Shown one piece after another: positions 13,901-29,123 of a DNA stretch of 64,000 bases. The stretch is from Lates calcarifer. Its lineage: Eukaryota > Chordata > Actinopteri > Centropomidae. The notes below the pieces were generated by a model that saw only the letters and a program-made list of their open reading frames with translations, was not told where the DNA came from and ran no database searches. Location of the stretch: NCBI RefSeq assembly GCF_001640805.2, contig NC_066856.1:1497937-1561936 (forward strand). The letters run 5' to 3'. Every line of letters begins with the position of its first letter. Positions within the stretch are counted from its first letter, which is position 1. The position numbers and the translations under genes were made by a program.

Positions 13901-14710
13901 AGCGGCTTTGCTTTAGCAATCATTTAGAAAAATGTCACTAAATGTTCTTGTTTTACAGCAGGTCAACTTCCACCTACATTTCAGCTACCTCTGCTGAATG
14001 TCACAGTGACCTGGTTATCACCCAGGCCCCTCTGGTGGTTATGCTGGATACAGGCTTTAAACAGTAACTAATTTCATGAATTTCTTAAAGATCCCAACAC
14101 TTTGTGAAAGCTGTGATCCATTTATGACTACTTTAAGAATTACCTGAGGCAGCCAGACAAGTAGACATATTGTACATATGCACATAATGGGAACTGATAA
14201 GGTGTACAGAGTGCTTTACTGTACCTAGATCTTTATTGCCCTGACACTTCCATGTTATGGATCGTGTTCCTATAGTAACACAACAAAGACCTGCCCCCCC
14301 ATAAAACCTGGTCAGAGTCTGAACAGAGCAGATCTTTGTCATTTTTGCTGATACTGGAAGACAAAACTGGTGATTCATACTGAATGTGGGCTCACACGCC
14401 TCCAGTACTCCAGTCTGCCCTTTCATTCCTATTACATTCAACATACTGTCTGTCTACAGTGTTAATGTATTACATACATATCCACAAGACAAGCAACAGT
14501 GTGTGTGTGTGTGTGTGTGTGTGTGTCATGTACCTCTGACATCTGTGTGGCTGTGTTTCCTCTGGCTCCCAGCATCACCATAGCCAGGGCTGAAGAGATG
14601 CTAAAAGGAGAGAAGAAGACATTTGCAGTGTTGTCGTTGTCGCTCAGCTTTCTGAACAGATCCAGACAGAAGGTGGTGTTGGCCTTGGACAGAGGGGCTG
14701 ATGATGCCAT
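7933..14710 (-). CDS. Serpin SA: clade B serpin, Arg-Cys reactive site, with apparent frameshift in exon 4
   Basis: Intracellular (ov-) serpin, a suicide-substrate inhibitor of serine/cysteine proteases; no signal peptide. Coding exons: 14534-14710, 11827-11952 (CD loop), 10548-10686, 10144-10261, 9489-9631, 8800-8877, 8599-8688, 8330-8510 and 7933-8162. Without the frameshift the protein would be about 426 aa. Exon 2 gives [20 protein letters not shown] and [19 protein letters not shown]. The hinge [11 protein letters not shown] marks an inhibitory serpin, and [11 protein letters not shown] is the serpin signature. Counting from P15 Gly, the loop reads IMML-R-C-APM, so P1-P1' is Arg-Cys, strikingly like human SERPINB6. 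The CD-loop exon encodes a 42-residue Q/M-rich insert. Exon 10548-10686 is 139 nt instead of 138: an extra base near 10606 shifts frame and brings a stop at the exon end. It is either a fresh pseudogene or a consensus error. Confidence 0.85.
11827..11952 (-). other. CD-loop exon of serpin SA (Q/M-rich insert)
   Basis: A 42-codon exon, phase 0 on both sides, starting [10 protein letters not shown] and continuing as a Gln/Met-rich stretch ([15 protein letters not shown]) before ending LPPHLRK. In clade B serpins this position is the surface loop between helices C and D, which in some members (PAI-2, MENT) binds partners. It corresponds to the exon at 61487-61642 of serpin SB and has no counterpart in the central array. 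Confidence 0.8.
14500..14526. repeat. (GT)n microsatellite beside the exon 2 donor of serpin SA
   Basis: On the minus strand the intron starts GTACATGA and runs straight into (CA)n, so the repeat begins about 8 bases from the splice donor. Confidence 0.85.
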
Positions 14711-15571
14711 CGTGTCTGCAAAGAGAGGAGGGCAGAGCATTAACTATTACATTACAACTTTTAAATATCTTTATCTGATTAGAATCTCAATCTGTCGCTG
14801 AGCCAAACTGATTTTTCATTTATAATAACATTGATTCTTTCTGAGTGTAAACACCTGACAGAAAATATATTAGGACAATTTCTAAACTGTTAAGACTCAG
14901 TCTTCAGTTCAAAACATCAATCAAGGGTTAATTCAATAAAATTCTTTAAAACAGTTTGGTTTATCCAAATAATTTTTGCTACTGTTGTTTTAATTGCTTT
15001 TATCTTTAGATTTTACTTTTAAATATCTGATTTCACTGCCTACCTTCTAGCTCCTAATGATGTAACAGTGTATTTAAAAGTGCATTGCTTCTTATTATTA
15101 TTGTAATTATATATATATATATATACATACATATACATATATATAATTATAGTATAAACGTGTATGTATATCATTAGTAATTTAGGATTTTATTTAAATT
15201 AGCAGCATCTGATGGTGTGGATATGAGATCAGCAGCAGACTGTAAATGTATTTAGAAATCATGAAAGTATGCAACCAACAGAAACAGACAAACAGAGTTA
15301 ATATTGCTTTTACATTTCACAAGGAAACTACTTATGAAGCTGTACGTGTCTTTATACTTTAATAAAACCATTGAGAGTCTACACATACTGACACCAGACC
15401 TGTCAAACGAGGACTTTACACCTGTAACACGAGGCGTTTCCCGTTTTACCTGCTCGGTAAAATCTATGAGACAATGACTGCAGCTTTAAAGCAGGTTATT
15501 ACTGTTACAGTAGCAGCTTCAAACTAAACTGTTCAAACCTACAGTCATAAGCGGAGGGAGAAACAAGCGCT

Positions 15572-15710
15572 ACTCACTGTCAGACGCTTTCCTCACAGTC
15601 CAGCAGAGATCAGGAGTTTTTCAGTGACAGGCTGACTTCACTATAAAGCCTCAGCTTTTACTGTTTACAGCCTGACGCGCCCTTCCGCATTCCACGTCAC
15701 AGTACGGAAG
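15572..15710 (-). promoter_or_regulatory. Promoter and non-coding exon 1 of serpin SA
   Basis: The minus strand reads GTCTGACA|GTGAGTAG with the donor after 15578. The same junction, GTCTGACA|GTAAGTAG, precedes each serpin of the array and a close variant precedes SB, so this is a conserved 5'UTR exon. A weak TATA-like TTTATAG lies at 15641-15647. A TGACGTGG box (CRE/UPRE-like) lies at 15692-15699. The transcription start is not directly visible. Confidence 0.6.
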
Positions 15711-16134
15711 CCGAAACTATGAAAACAGTTTTCACTCAGTTCTAAAAATAATCCACACAAATGGTAAACCGTTAATTACTGCTGTGATTATAAACACGAG
15801 TTTTGTGCTTTGGAGCAAAACATTTTCAGAGTGAGAGTCTGTGAACACTTCAGTACATTTTTCACGTTATTGCGGTTTTAACTTATAACAATATATTAAT
15901 TTTTTGTAACGTGATATGATGAAATGAGGAAACGGTGCACGGAGATTTTTCTGCACAAAGAAGTGCACAACTTCTCTCCGAGTTACCTTTAAATTCACAT
16001 CCTATATTTTCAGGAGCATAAATTTGCAGAAATCATTCAAGTGGAAAATGTGGCTCTGTACAGTTCACACTCACATATAGACCCGGTCTGACCTCTGAGG
16101 TTGTGGGGGAATTGTTCTACACTGATGGCATCAT

Positions 16135-16410
16135 GAATTTGCTGATTTACTGCAGAACAAGGTGAAAGTATTGCAGTATGTCATCTGACCTCCACCCTAA
16201 TGAGCACCTGTGGAGAATTTTTGAAGAGATGAGTTGAGCAATGTAATGCAGCACTCCCCATCAAAGGCTGTCCTGGAATAGTGTGTCACAAACTTGTACA
16301 CTTGATCTGCAGTGCAGAACATAAAAGTAAGGGAGGGCACAGTAAGTATTAGAATATTAAATACTTGCCCGACTGACTCAAGGGTGTACTCATTTTTGCA
16401 ACCCCAGCCT
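16135..16410 (+). mobile_element. Fossil of a Tc1/mariner-like DNA transposon 3' end
   Basis: At about 16176 the plus strand translates as SSDLHPNEHLWRIF, resembling the DDE-domain end of Tc1-like transposases (S-P-D-L-N-P-x-E-H-L-W). It is followed by a stop and, 200 bases on, by GGGTGTACTCATTTTTGCA, the type of sequence seen near the ends of such elements. Heavily degraded and non-functional. Confidence 0.4.
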
Positions 16411-19400
16411 TACACAAAGCTGCCTGATTCACTTATTTTACAGATATAAATGACCTATATTTCTCTGTTGTTATTAAGTATAAGTTTAATAAATTTCAGT
16501 TTGGTCATGTCATGGTGCTCATTTAGAGAAAAATATGTCTTAATGCTCAGAGGGGGTTTACTCATGTATTTTACAGTCAGTGTGTACAACAATATAATGT
16601 AACTGAGTACTTCTACTTTGTGATACTGCAGGTTTTACATAAGATTGTAATGATTTGATTTTATTTGTAAGCTAAGACATTGTTTATAAAAAAAAAAAAG
16701 TGGTGGTTAATTCATTTGTTTCTGACTCCATGTGCAAGTTTTTCAAAAAACTTTATTATTTTGTTTAACTTATGCTCACATGCTGCATATTCCTAGTAAA
16801 GCTGTATTTAATCAAACTGCCACAAACTAACATAAATGGTGTTATTTCAGTTGAGAGGTGGATGGGATACAGGCAAGAGAACATACAAGAGAATGTTTTT
16901 CCTATTATATCAGATTAATGAAGACTCACTGATGTTAACTGTGTATAAGATTGTGGCTAAACACAGCCACACTTATAAGGAGTGGTCAACATAATGACTG
17001 AAATAGATGTGGTTCCTTGTTTGCTTCTTTGGGAGGCATATAAGAACTAATCATTTCTCCCACACCCTTTATCACCCTGATGAGACTTTAAGATTAAACA
17101 GGAATCATTTTAGCTAATGCTTGTATATTTGATATAATGAAGGATCAAAGCATGTACGCATGTATGACAGATTAAAATGTGTGAGGTGCTGGAACAGCTG
17201 CATTTATGCATGCTGCATGTCAGACTAATCAAACTAAATAAACTAATTAGCAGATACAGACCACTGTGGTTATTTCTTAAAGGAAAAAAATGGTTTTCAT
17301 TGATCCACAGGAAAATTATCTGAAGTATTGAATTTGGACTGACCTACACATAACAAGACTGCATACAGACACAAAACACACACAACTTTAAAGGTGCTGG
17401 TAAGTGGCAGGCTAGCTGTTTCCAAAGTTCTTCCAGTCTGTGGTCTAAGCTAAGCTAACTGTGGCTTGGCTTTAGATCATTCAGCGTACAGATATGAGAG
17501 TGGCCTATTCTCCTCATATACCTCTCAGCAAGAAAGCCACTCAGCATATTTCCCAAAATGTACAACTTTTCTTTAAATACAATTGAAATATTGATTCTGC
17601 TGTTTGCCTCATACAAACATTTGAAGATTGGGATGTTTCAATGCTAAATGTGTCAAAGTAAAATCTGGGCTTCTTTACTTTCCTACTAAAAAACTGGCTG
17701 CATTCTTTTCTATCAAAGCCCATGTCAGGTGATGGAGGCCTCGCATGCACGACAGACTTTATAATGACAGTAAGAATTTGTACAGTTATTACTCAACAGT
17801 GACCAATTTTCCTCCAGAATTTCAGTTCTGAGAACTTGCTTAATCTGAGAAATACAGATATAAAGGAGTGTTTTCTTTTATGTCTGTGAAACTCCTAATT
17901 TACCTCCTCAGTATTTTGGAATGGCAAGTCTTTCACACACACCCTTTATCACTACATAGACATGTAAAGAATGCAAGAAATCATCATTTCTTACTCCTTC
18001 ACATCAAATTCCTCAACAACTAGTGAGTAAACACCAGTAAGTGCAAATTTTAGATGTGGATTTGTAGATCCACAGCAATCCACAGCAAATTTAATATAAA
18101 AAAAAATATATGAGGTACATGCACCGTATATGAACTACAGTGAGAAAGCACTCTACATCTTTTGAACATGCAATCATGATGACTAATTAGAAGATATGTG
18201 GACAAAAAGGTCGACAGATTTTAGGTTGATTTCAACGTCTCAAAAGAAAAGGTTGTCATTTAAAATCCCCTTTTTAGCATTCAAGCAGCATTGAATGGCT
18301 TGTAGAGCAATGTTACAACAAAGTAAGTTATTAATTGGTTATATAATTGATGATATAATATAACTATAATTATACTATAATTTGTAGTCACATCACGTAT
18401 GACATGTAAACACACCCCGGAAGATGCAGAACAGCTGCATTATTATTGACTGAAAATGTGTCAGTAATCAAAGAGCACAGGCAGGAGAACATAAATGTAA
18501 TTTCTGTTTCCTACACTGGAGGGACCCAAACATTAAAAACCTGCGTGCAGTCAGCCAGGCACAAAAAAGTAGAGAAATTGAGATGATGAAATTTACATTA
18601 ATAGCACTTGAATAATCTAAATTTGGTTATTTAAACATTTTGGAGCACATTAAATACAAATGTATTTTACTGTTAGACATTAAAGTACCAATTTAGTTGC
18701 TTTACTTTTGGATAATAGTACATTTAGCAGTTAAAGCTCATCAAGTCACCCTTTAATAGTGAATAATGTTAATCAAACAGTAAGAGAATTTATTGTTAAA
18801 GATATTGGTATAAGAAGGATGGTATTATTTCCTCATGTAAATCATGTGTCAGTAAAAAAAAAAAAAAAAAAAAAACTCATGATGAAATAGGAGATCTGTT
18901 CTTACTATTTAATTTGTTATTAGAGACAGAAATCATGCAGCATGTGCTTTACAAAGAGGAACAGCAGTCACAAGATGAAACTGACTGTCTGGGATGTGAC
19001 TAATAACTGCGGTCAACTCAAAATAAGGTTGCATGATTAATGGTACAGTTTCAACATATTTAACTACATGGCTTGGACTTGGTTTGGCTTGGGTGTGACT
19101 TGGAGGATGGCTTAAATCACAAGTTTCACAGAGACAGTTTAGTCAGCAGGGTCAACAGTTTAGTTTAAGTAAGAGCTATTGAGCACAGAATGAAGGAATG
19201 TGATGTGATGTGTTTTTGTGTTGAGAGGTTGTAGTCTGTGCTGTGCCAGAATAATGTATAGATACAAGATTCAACATGTATCACTGTTTGAACACTGACA
19301 AGGATTTGGTTTGGTGAGTTCACACAAAACAAAAATCTGACATCATATACAGTAAGCACACTGGGTCATAAAACAAGTAGTAAAAACTACAGAAAGCTCT

Positions 19401-19904
19401 AATGTGACTGACAGACGAATACAGGACTGTGTGTTAGCTTAGTCTCCTTTTGTTTTCTCTGGCCTCTGTAGGTCTTGTCAGTCCATTTGCATGTATACAT
19501 ATTTATCACCTAGATCCTTTACAAACAGATCAATCACCAAGTCCATAGGGTACATTCAGTATTGTGGGTGTGACTCAGAAATATATGTGTAGCTTGCACA
19601 ATGTTTTTTGTTCAGACAAAATGAAGGAATTTGCTGTATATACTGGTCCATGTTCCTCACAGCTCTGTGTCTGTGGAAAAACACATTCAGTGTTTAAGAC
19701 TGTAGAAGTGTAGATAAGCTCATAATCATAATAAATATATTTTTTAAACATTTCCCTTTAAATTATAGGAAGAATCAAGTTCTTTATTTCAAATAATAAA
19801 TATATCCCCTTATTTTAAGCTGTAGCAAAATACACTCTACTTTAATTCCCCTTCATTTATCATGTACAATCAGTATATAAATATGTTTTATTTGTTTTTA
19901 ACAA

Positions 19905-20055
19905 CCTTGGTGGTTCGATTCCTGGCTCCTCCAGTCCGCATGCCGAAGTATCCTTGGGGAAGATACTGATACTGATACTGAAGATACCAAATCGCCCCCG
20001 ATGTGTGTGTGCATCTGTGAATGAATGTGTTATAAGTACAGTCCATTTACCATTT
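19905..20055 (+). mobile_element. tRNA-derived SINE fragment
   Basis: Starts at a B-box-like GGTGGTTCGATTCCTGG, then CTCCTCCAGTCCGCATG and CCTTGGGGAAGATACTG, ending near GTACAGTCCATTTACC. This is the same family as the minus-strand SINE in intron 2 of serpin copies S1 to S3, here truncated at its 5' end. Confidence 0.65.
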
Positions 20056-20833
20056 ACATTAGTGTTCATGTATCTGTTGTTCTATAACTCCACCTGTGGC
20101 AATAATGTGTAAATATATATTGAGTGACAATATGGTGAAACACTGTAATAAAATAGTTGGTTATTGAAAAATACGGTACATTGATAAATACTTGTGAATG
20201 TCCTTATATTTGCTTGTATACTGTTACAAATTATTTGTTCCATGTTTATATACTGATTATAAATACTAGGGGTACTCCAAACCTATAGTGCTACTGTTAA
20301 AGGTGTATTGTATTTCTGTGCGTTTTTTTTCTGAAAGCTTGTGTGGCTGGAAAAAGGTATAAAATCACAGCACTCTGCCTTCATTTCTAATCCACAGCAA
20401 TGCTACACCACCTGTCACCACACCCTGTCACCACACCCTGAAAACTGTGCTTTATAATTTGTCAGTATTTAGCAGATTGAGCTGTCTGCATGCCTCTGAC
20501 TTGGCTTAGGCATAAAAAAAAGGCGTATACATTAAAGAGGGGTAAACAAAAGTGTATTTTCTGAAGTCACTGTACGCCCTGCCCCACAGCTATTTTACAA
20601 ATCAGAAACCACCACAAAAAGAAAAGCAACGCTAAAGAAAATCACAACAAATCAGATTAATTCAATCATCTTTTTTTATTCACCTTGGATAAACTCCTCT
20701 CATCATGATCTACATTACATATACAGTATGTTATTACATGGTAGGAATGGGTGACATTGTGTAATGTAGCTGATTAAAATGAGAGTGCAGCCTGTAGGCT
20801 CTGATGAGATGCTTGGCTTGGTTTGTGATCCCA

Positions 20834-21612
<779 letters not shown>

Positions 21613-21983
21613 CTTTTGAGGCTGGGATCAGCAGAGAAATGGATTAAACTGGTTGTGTCTGTGTCTGTGAGGCATTCAGGCTGAGTCAGTGAACTATATG
21701 ACTCTTTGGATCGCAGAATCAGCATAGGAGGAGGGGTGGGGTGCTTTTTAACGATGTCACAAGCCGAATGAAACAACAAAAAGTGTCTGATTTTGAATGA
21801 CTAGAGGAAACTTGTGTAAATTTCTAGTGTAGTTAAATTGATTTAAAGTGACAGAAAGGGAGATTTGTAAAATATATTTCAGTGTTTCTCTCTGTCCGTC
21901 CCCCTTTACAGACAGTTTGTGTTAGTCCGAGGCGTGGCTGTGTTGGGATGTGACAGCTGAGCAGTGTGTTCAACATACTGCTG

Positions 21984-21993
21984 GGAAGTGAAA
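21984..21993 (+). promoter_or_regulatory. ETS-IRF composite-like site upstream of cystatin 1
   Basis: GGAAGTGAAA fits the ETS-IRF composite element consensus GGAANNGAAA. It lies about 370 bases upstream of the cystatin 1 start, inside a block (about 21890-22020) kept in the second copy. Function is inferred from the motif only. Confidence 0.3.
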
Positions 21994-22958
21994 AGTTTGG
22001 ACAGGAGACAAGTGATACCTGGAAAGACAAAACTTGTGGTTTCCATGTTGATAGATTTGGAGAGTGAAAGATGAGTCATAACTAATTAAACAGCTTCATA
22101 AGCTTTTTTCTTTTTTCTTTTTTCTGGTATTTCCTTTTTAAACTCTGTTGTGTAGCAGATCCATACTTCCCAAAATAAAAAGTGAACTCAGGATTAAAAA
22201 ACTCTCTGGAGGGCCAACATCTTGTTTGGTAACTTACTGCCTTCCATATGTGAATGTGTTTGTGTTGTTTGTGTTATACATTAAGCTGATGGCTCAGCAG
22301 TATGTAATGTAGTTAAAATGGTGCCCATTTCAATCAGCTACAATAAAATACATGTTAATGTACTGATATTAAAGATCAAATAATATGAAGCAGGCTATCC
22401 TGCATTATGAGACCTGCTGGATACCTCAAGTAAAACTTTCAGTGCAACACTGAAGTAAGCTGCAGACTCAGCAGTTAAGGGAAAAGTTAAGGGAAACATA
22501 AATTGCAGTGCTGAGCACCTCTTAGGCTAATGTCGCAAAAGCATGTTAAATACAGTCTGAAACCCACTTTCAAATTTATAAAGCCTTTATTCTATTCTAA
22601 TGAAAATGCAAAAAATGAAGATGTCATGGCTTATTTCACATGAAGACCACATTGGACCAGGTCCAGATCAAAAACCTCTACACTTAAGACTGGTGAAATC
22701 TGGACCAGGTTATGCCAGAGAGACTAGAGAGGTCAGTGATGGTCAGACAGACTGAAACAGCATCCATATCATTTTTTACTTCACCTTGTACAAAACCATT
22801 TTGACACATTTTGACACAGTCCTATCATCATGATCTACATTACATATACAGTATGTTATTACATGGTAGGAATGGGTGACATTGTGTAATGTAGCTGATT
22901 AAAATGAGAGTGCAGCCTGTAGGCTCTGATGAGATGCTTGGCTTGGTTTGTGATCCCA

Positions 22959-23836
<878 letters not shown>

Positions 23837-24197
23837 CTAAAATCAGCAAAGAAATGCACTAAACTGGTTGTCTGTGTCTGTGAGGGAAACTGAATCAGTG
23901 AATATATGATGCCTTGGGGCATACCATCAGTGTTGGAGGAGAGGGTTGTGAGTTTTTTTTTTTTTTAACCATGTCACAAGCCAATTAAAACAACAAAAAG
24001 TGTCTAATGTTGAATAACTATAAATATAAATTACTTAACTAAATTTATAGTGTAAATAAATTCAAGTAAGAGAAAGGGTGGTATTTAAAGTGTATTTCAA
24101 TATTTCTCTTTGTCCGTCCCCCTTTACAGTTTGTGTTAGTCCGCGGCATGACTGTGTTGGGATGTGACAGCTGAACAGTGTGTTCAACATACTGCTG

Positions 24198-24207
24198 GGA
24201 AGTGAAA
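24198..24207 (+). promoter_or_regulatory. ETS-IRF composite-like site upstream of cystatin 2
   Basis: The same GGAAGTGAAA decamer as upstream of cystatin 1, again about 370 bases from the start codon, in the duplicated block 24105-24232. Confidence 0.3.
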
Positions 24208-24897
24208 AGTTTGGACAGGAGACAACTGACAGAAAAAAACTAAAGAGGTTCCATGGTATTTCATGGTATTCCATTGGGCGGATCAACACATACACTAAAT
24301 AAACAGCTTCATAAGCTTTTTTCCTCTTTCCTGTATTTCATTTATTCCTGCCACTCTTTGTATATTGCTTTTCAAAACAACTCTGTACTCATTTTGTATC
24401 AATGTTTTGTATTTTGTAATGTATTTTGTATCTCATTTTGTATGGAGAAAAAAATCACAACTGGTCAAGGTTAAAAACAGATGATTTTGAATCAATGGTA
24501 GGAGTGTTCAAAATAAATGGGGCAGACTGAGTCAATGTGTTTTCACATCCCCAGATACATATTTAAGAAAACTGTAGGGTTTCTTAAAATATGAAATTAT
24601 AAAATTGCCTTTGAAGTCATCAAAATTTCATGAACAACTGAACTATAGGACGATGACATTTACCCAAAATTTTACTCCATATGGCTCCATCTTGTGGAAC
24701 AACAGAACAATTACAGTCAATAGAAAACCTTATCCAATCAAAAAAGGAATGACAATAAAATCATTTTTGTTGTTGACCTGACAGGTGATTATGGCTATTT
24801 CTTACAAATTTACCTTAGGAAAGGTTTGATTGACATTTAATTCAGCTGAATATTTAAAGCTATACCACTCCCCATGGGGCACATGATACAAAACACA

Positions 24898-25428
<531 letters not shown>

Positions 25429-26387
25429 TAAGACAGATTAATGACTTAAAGCAGCTATAATCAATATTTTTTTCTTTATTAACAATAGATCGCATAAAGT
25501 ATAGTAAATATCATTTCCTATATCTATCTACTCTTGTACTGGGGGAGGTTCAGGAAGCAGCCCGTGTCTTGTGAGGGCTTTTTTTTTTTTTTTTTTACAG
25601 GCAGACATCAGGATGCCATGTATGTATTTGTCAAAATGCCACATGTTGTTTATTATCCAAGACATTGCTTAAAATAAGTAGATAATTCATTTGTTGGTGA
25701 CCCCTGGGCATGGCCATGTGCAATATATGTTGTGTTGTTTTGCAAATAAATTATGGGACTTGTTAAACTTTGCGCATTTGCACAAAAATATTAGTAATTT
25801 TGTTCACGTCTAGACCATGATTCTAGTTCAGAGTGCTTTTTTTATTTCACTTAAATTATTCAAACACAGACAAACTCCAGATGGACAGAAAAACTTTTGG
25901 CTTTTGGCTTTGCACGTAAGTAATACATGTAGTGACAATCATTTTTAATTCTTATATATTTTTTATGTATTTTACACAGAACAGGTTTAACAGAGAGATT
26001 GTGAACTATGATATGTGCTGACCTGATAAACCATTTACATTTATTTCATATTTGATTAATTGATTGGTGGATTCCCAGAAAATTTATTTTGATAATTGTC
26101 AATAAGTCAAAAGTCAATATTTGCCAGGTTTTTTGTTTGTTTTGTTTTATTAATTTCTGACATTATATATACTGAGCAATCAACTGATAATTAAGGAAAA
26201 ATAATAATGAACTTTGTGTTAGTATGACTTAATGCATGCCATTTATTTTTATTGTTTATCTTACAGTTTTATCGCATTGTGGTACTTTTATTTCAGTGAT
26301 GTGTGAGAGTTACTATGGTAACAGTTGATGGTATGTTTATGTGATGTGGAGCAGAGGTCTAAAGGTTGTATATGTTTCTACCTTCAG

Positions 26388-26719
26388 ATGGAGCAGGACA
26401 CCTGGACAGCGCTTCTTGTTCCTGTCCCCAGTTCCTCCATCATCCCTCAGGTCGTCCTCCACAAGGTCCCTGTGCCAGCCTGTCACAGCGTTCTACCTCT
26501 CCCCTCTCTCTCCCCTCCTGCCTCCTCCTCTGCCTCTTCAATCTCTTCTCTCCCCTCTCCTTTTCCCCTCCCTCTCCTCTCCCCTCACTCCTCCTCTTCT
26601 AGCTTCTTGTCTCCCGCCCATCCTGAACCACCCACTGAGCCTTTGGAGGTGTGCCCCCCTGGACCACCTGAGCCATCCAGTTCACAGGGGTGGTTTGGGA
26701 ACCATTACCAAGTCTCCAG
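26388..26719 (+). other. Unrecognised Ser/Pro-rich exon-like ORF
   Basis: An ATG directly after a CTTCAG acceptor-like site opens a frame of about 110 codons, closing at CTCCAG|GTAAGT, a strong donor. The protein begins MEQDTWTALLVPVPSSSIIP and is then dominated by Ser, Pro and Leu (from a CTCC-rich tract), ending QGWFGNHYQVS. I do not recognise a family. It could be an exon of an unknown gene, or simply an open frame through a polypyrimidine tract. The neighbouring exon-like modules at 27.0-27.5 kb are the only hint of a larger gene. Confidence 0.3.
26497..26600. repeat. Polypyrimidine tract (CTCC/TCTCC-rich)
   Basis: About 100 bases almost purely C and T on the plus strand, with CTCCCCTCTC-like motifs. 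Such homopurine/homopyrimidine tracts can adopt triplex (H-DNA) structure. Confidence 0.7.
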
Positions 26720-27029
26720 GTAAGTCGGTTTTTTAATTTCCTTTTCATGAAGAAGAGTGTTTACAGCGTCATAGTTATTCATTTTATTTTATTTTATTTT
26801 CCTTAAATTTCTGTGAATGATTTGGATTGAATTTATTTGATTTGCTTTGAAATTGATTGATTGAGGGTCTGTGGTGTTCTTGTTGCTGCACCACGACTCA
26901 GGCAGGGTGTCTGCACAGAGCGAGTGAGGGTCCACTGTAGTGAGTCATTGCATTGCGATAGGGGAGAAATAATTTAGGAAGGAAAAGGTGAGATGATACA
27001 TACAACCAGGAGGAGAGGAGGAGGAGACC

Positions 27030-27375
27030 CCCTGAAGAAAAAGGTAAGTATTTCATCTTATCATCAGATTTCATGCAGTTATTAATTATATCTCTGTTTA
27101 TCTGATTTCAATCTGCCTGTCTTCTGTTTTTCTTTTAGAGAGACGACGAAAGAGGAGAAGAGAGGAGAGTAGGAGGTAGGGCAACATGACATATAAACCT
27201 TCTCATATAAAAGGTAAATATTTCATGTTATTACCAGATTTAATGTAATGATGAATTATACCTCTCTTTACCTGATTTCTAAAGTTTTTAACTACAACCT
27301 GTTTGTCTTCTGTTTTTCTTTTAGAGAGGAGAGAGAAGAGATGAGGAGAGGAGGTGGAGTGAACACTCATATAAA
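27030..27375 (+). repeat. Tandemly duplicated exon/intron-like modules
   Basis: Two related segments, about 27036-27145 and 27208-27328, each run from AAAAGGTAAxTATTTCAT (donor-like) to CTTCTGTTTTTCTTTTAGAGAG (acceptor-like), separated by purine-rich GAGAGGAGA blocks. A third GTAGG donor follows near 27375, and a CCTTTGCAG acceptor lies near 27470. The order looks like duplicated micro-exons coding Arg/Glu-rich peptide, but no gene was recognised. Confidence 0.45.
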
Positions 27376-28904
27376 GGTAGGAAGCTAATGTCTGAAAGCA
27401 GCTTTACCTTACATGTAATAAATGAGAGTAAAAACTGAAACGTTTTTCTCTTCTTGTGTTTTCCTTTGCAGTGAAGAAAACTCTGAACTGCCACTTCACT
27501 TAACTACAAGTGACCAAGTGAAGCACATTTCTCCAAAGATTTTTGTCATGATCAAACTGTTCAAAAACAAGAGTTTGAAATACAAAGTGACAGAAAGAGG
27601 AAATATCTCTGGTTTTTCTGGCTTACTTGATGTTATATGTTGGAAGATCAGCGTGCACTTTGATAGTGTTATATTATTATGTTTAGTACAGATCAGCCAT
27701 TTCCAAACTTCAGCTTCAGTTAAATGATTGCACAAAGAGGGAGAAATTATATGATAATATATGAAGTGTTTCATAACATCCGGGTACACTCAAAAATATC
27801 CAACTCTCCTTCCCCAGTCCCTTTATGTTAGGTGAAATACTTAAAGGCATATAACACCTCTGTCATGTAAGCTAGATCTCCAGTTCCTTAAATTTACATG
27901 AATGAAATCTTGCTGGTGTGATCAGGATGAGCCCAAAGCTTCACTGAGGCAGAAAAATGTGTGCATAAAATCTCAACATTCCAATTCAGCTTTAAGCATA
28001 CAAATTCATATATTGAGGATGTCAGTACACTGACCAGTGCATGCTGAAGACAGAGAGGAAAGCAAATGTAAAACCCAATGTGGACATCTAGTGGACAAGT
28101 GCAACAAACCCAGGCTCAGAGTGAAACTCAGCCACAACAGAACAATCCTAATCCTGACTTTGATCTGTCTGGAATAATAGATTGATCAGTGTAGAATACA
28201 ATAAAGTACTTCCAGTCCTAAATTTGTCCACCTGACCTAGTTTTACTACTAAATTTGTTCCTGCTAAAACCAGTCCCCGGCATGATGTACAGATGTGATG
28301 TTGACTTTGGACAGCAGAGGGTGTAGGTTCCAAGTTTGTTCAAGCAGTATGCCTGCTGAGAGGCTGGAGGGTGCTGGGAAATGTGCTATTTTGGGGGTAA
28401 TGTCTGCTGCCATTGCCAGACTGTTGTTGCTTGTGGAATGAAAATACCACATGTGAGCCACCACTGGAGACTGGATTATTTTTCATTTGCTCTGATCAGT
28501 ATCGGTCTACTTTTTGTAAATCTGAAGTTCTCCGGTAGGAAAAACGATTTTAACTAATGTTTTGTTATGAGAAATCAATCCTCAAGGTTTTATTCATTAA
28601 TGTATTATTTCATTGATTTAATTACATAAACTAAGGTTGTCTTGCAAGCTTGCAACAGTTAACACTGATATTTATAGTAATTGCAGTGCACACTTGGGAG
28701 AGAAAGGCTGTCTGTTGTGCTGGCTCTCTGAATATATATTTATCTGTGCCTGCATATACCAAATGTGGTTTAAAAAATATATAATTCAAACACAGGGTTG
28801 AATTGTATTATATGTGCACAAAATAGCACTTTGAGCACTCAATGTAGTAAAACATATCCTTGTTTTATTTTTTTCTTTCAATGACAGGCTATACTTACCA
28901 GATG

Positions 28905-28975
28905 AGCTGGGGTGATGGTGTTAAAGGCAGGACTGAAATCCACAAATAGGATCCAGAACTCTGTTGTGTTCTCTG
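28905..28975 (-). mobile_element. Short LINE RT fragment
   Basis: The minus strand reads ILFVDFSPAFNTITPAHL, the motif A region of a LINE reverse transcriptase. It sits exactly at the junction where the truncated serpin copy S0 loses its exons 2 to 6. Confidence 0.7.
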
Positions 28976-29123
28976 TGAAAATGACAGAGACAAAGACAAA
29001 CGGTCATGTGTTAATGGTTTTGTTTGTTGAATATAATCCTCATAAATCATCTTTGTTCAGTCCTAAAAGTCAGAGCAGTGTCTAAACAGTCTGAGCTGTA
29101 ATGTGTGAAACTCTGTCGTACAG

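Larger units (their letters stand above)
15711..20670. other. Gene-poor intergenic stretch
   Basis: AT-rich DNA with poly(A) runs (about 18856-18876), a Tc1-like fossil, a SINE scrap and no convincing coding exon. ORFs of 60-70 codons here lack family resemblance and splice context. Confidence 0.55.
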
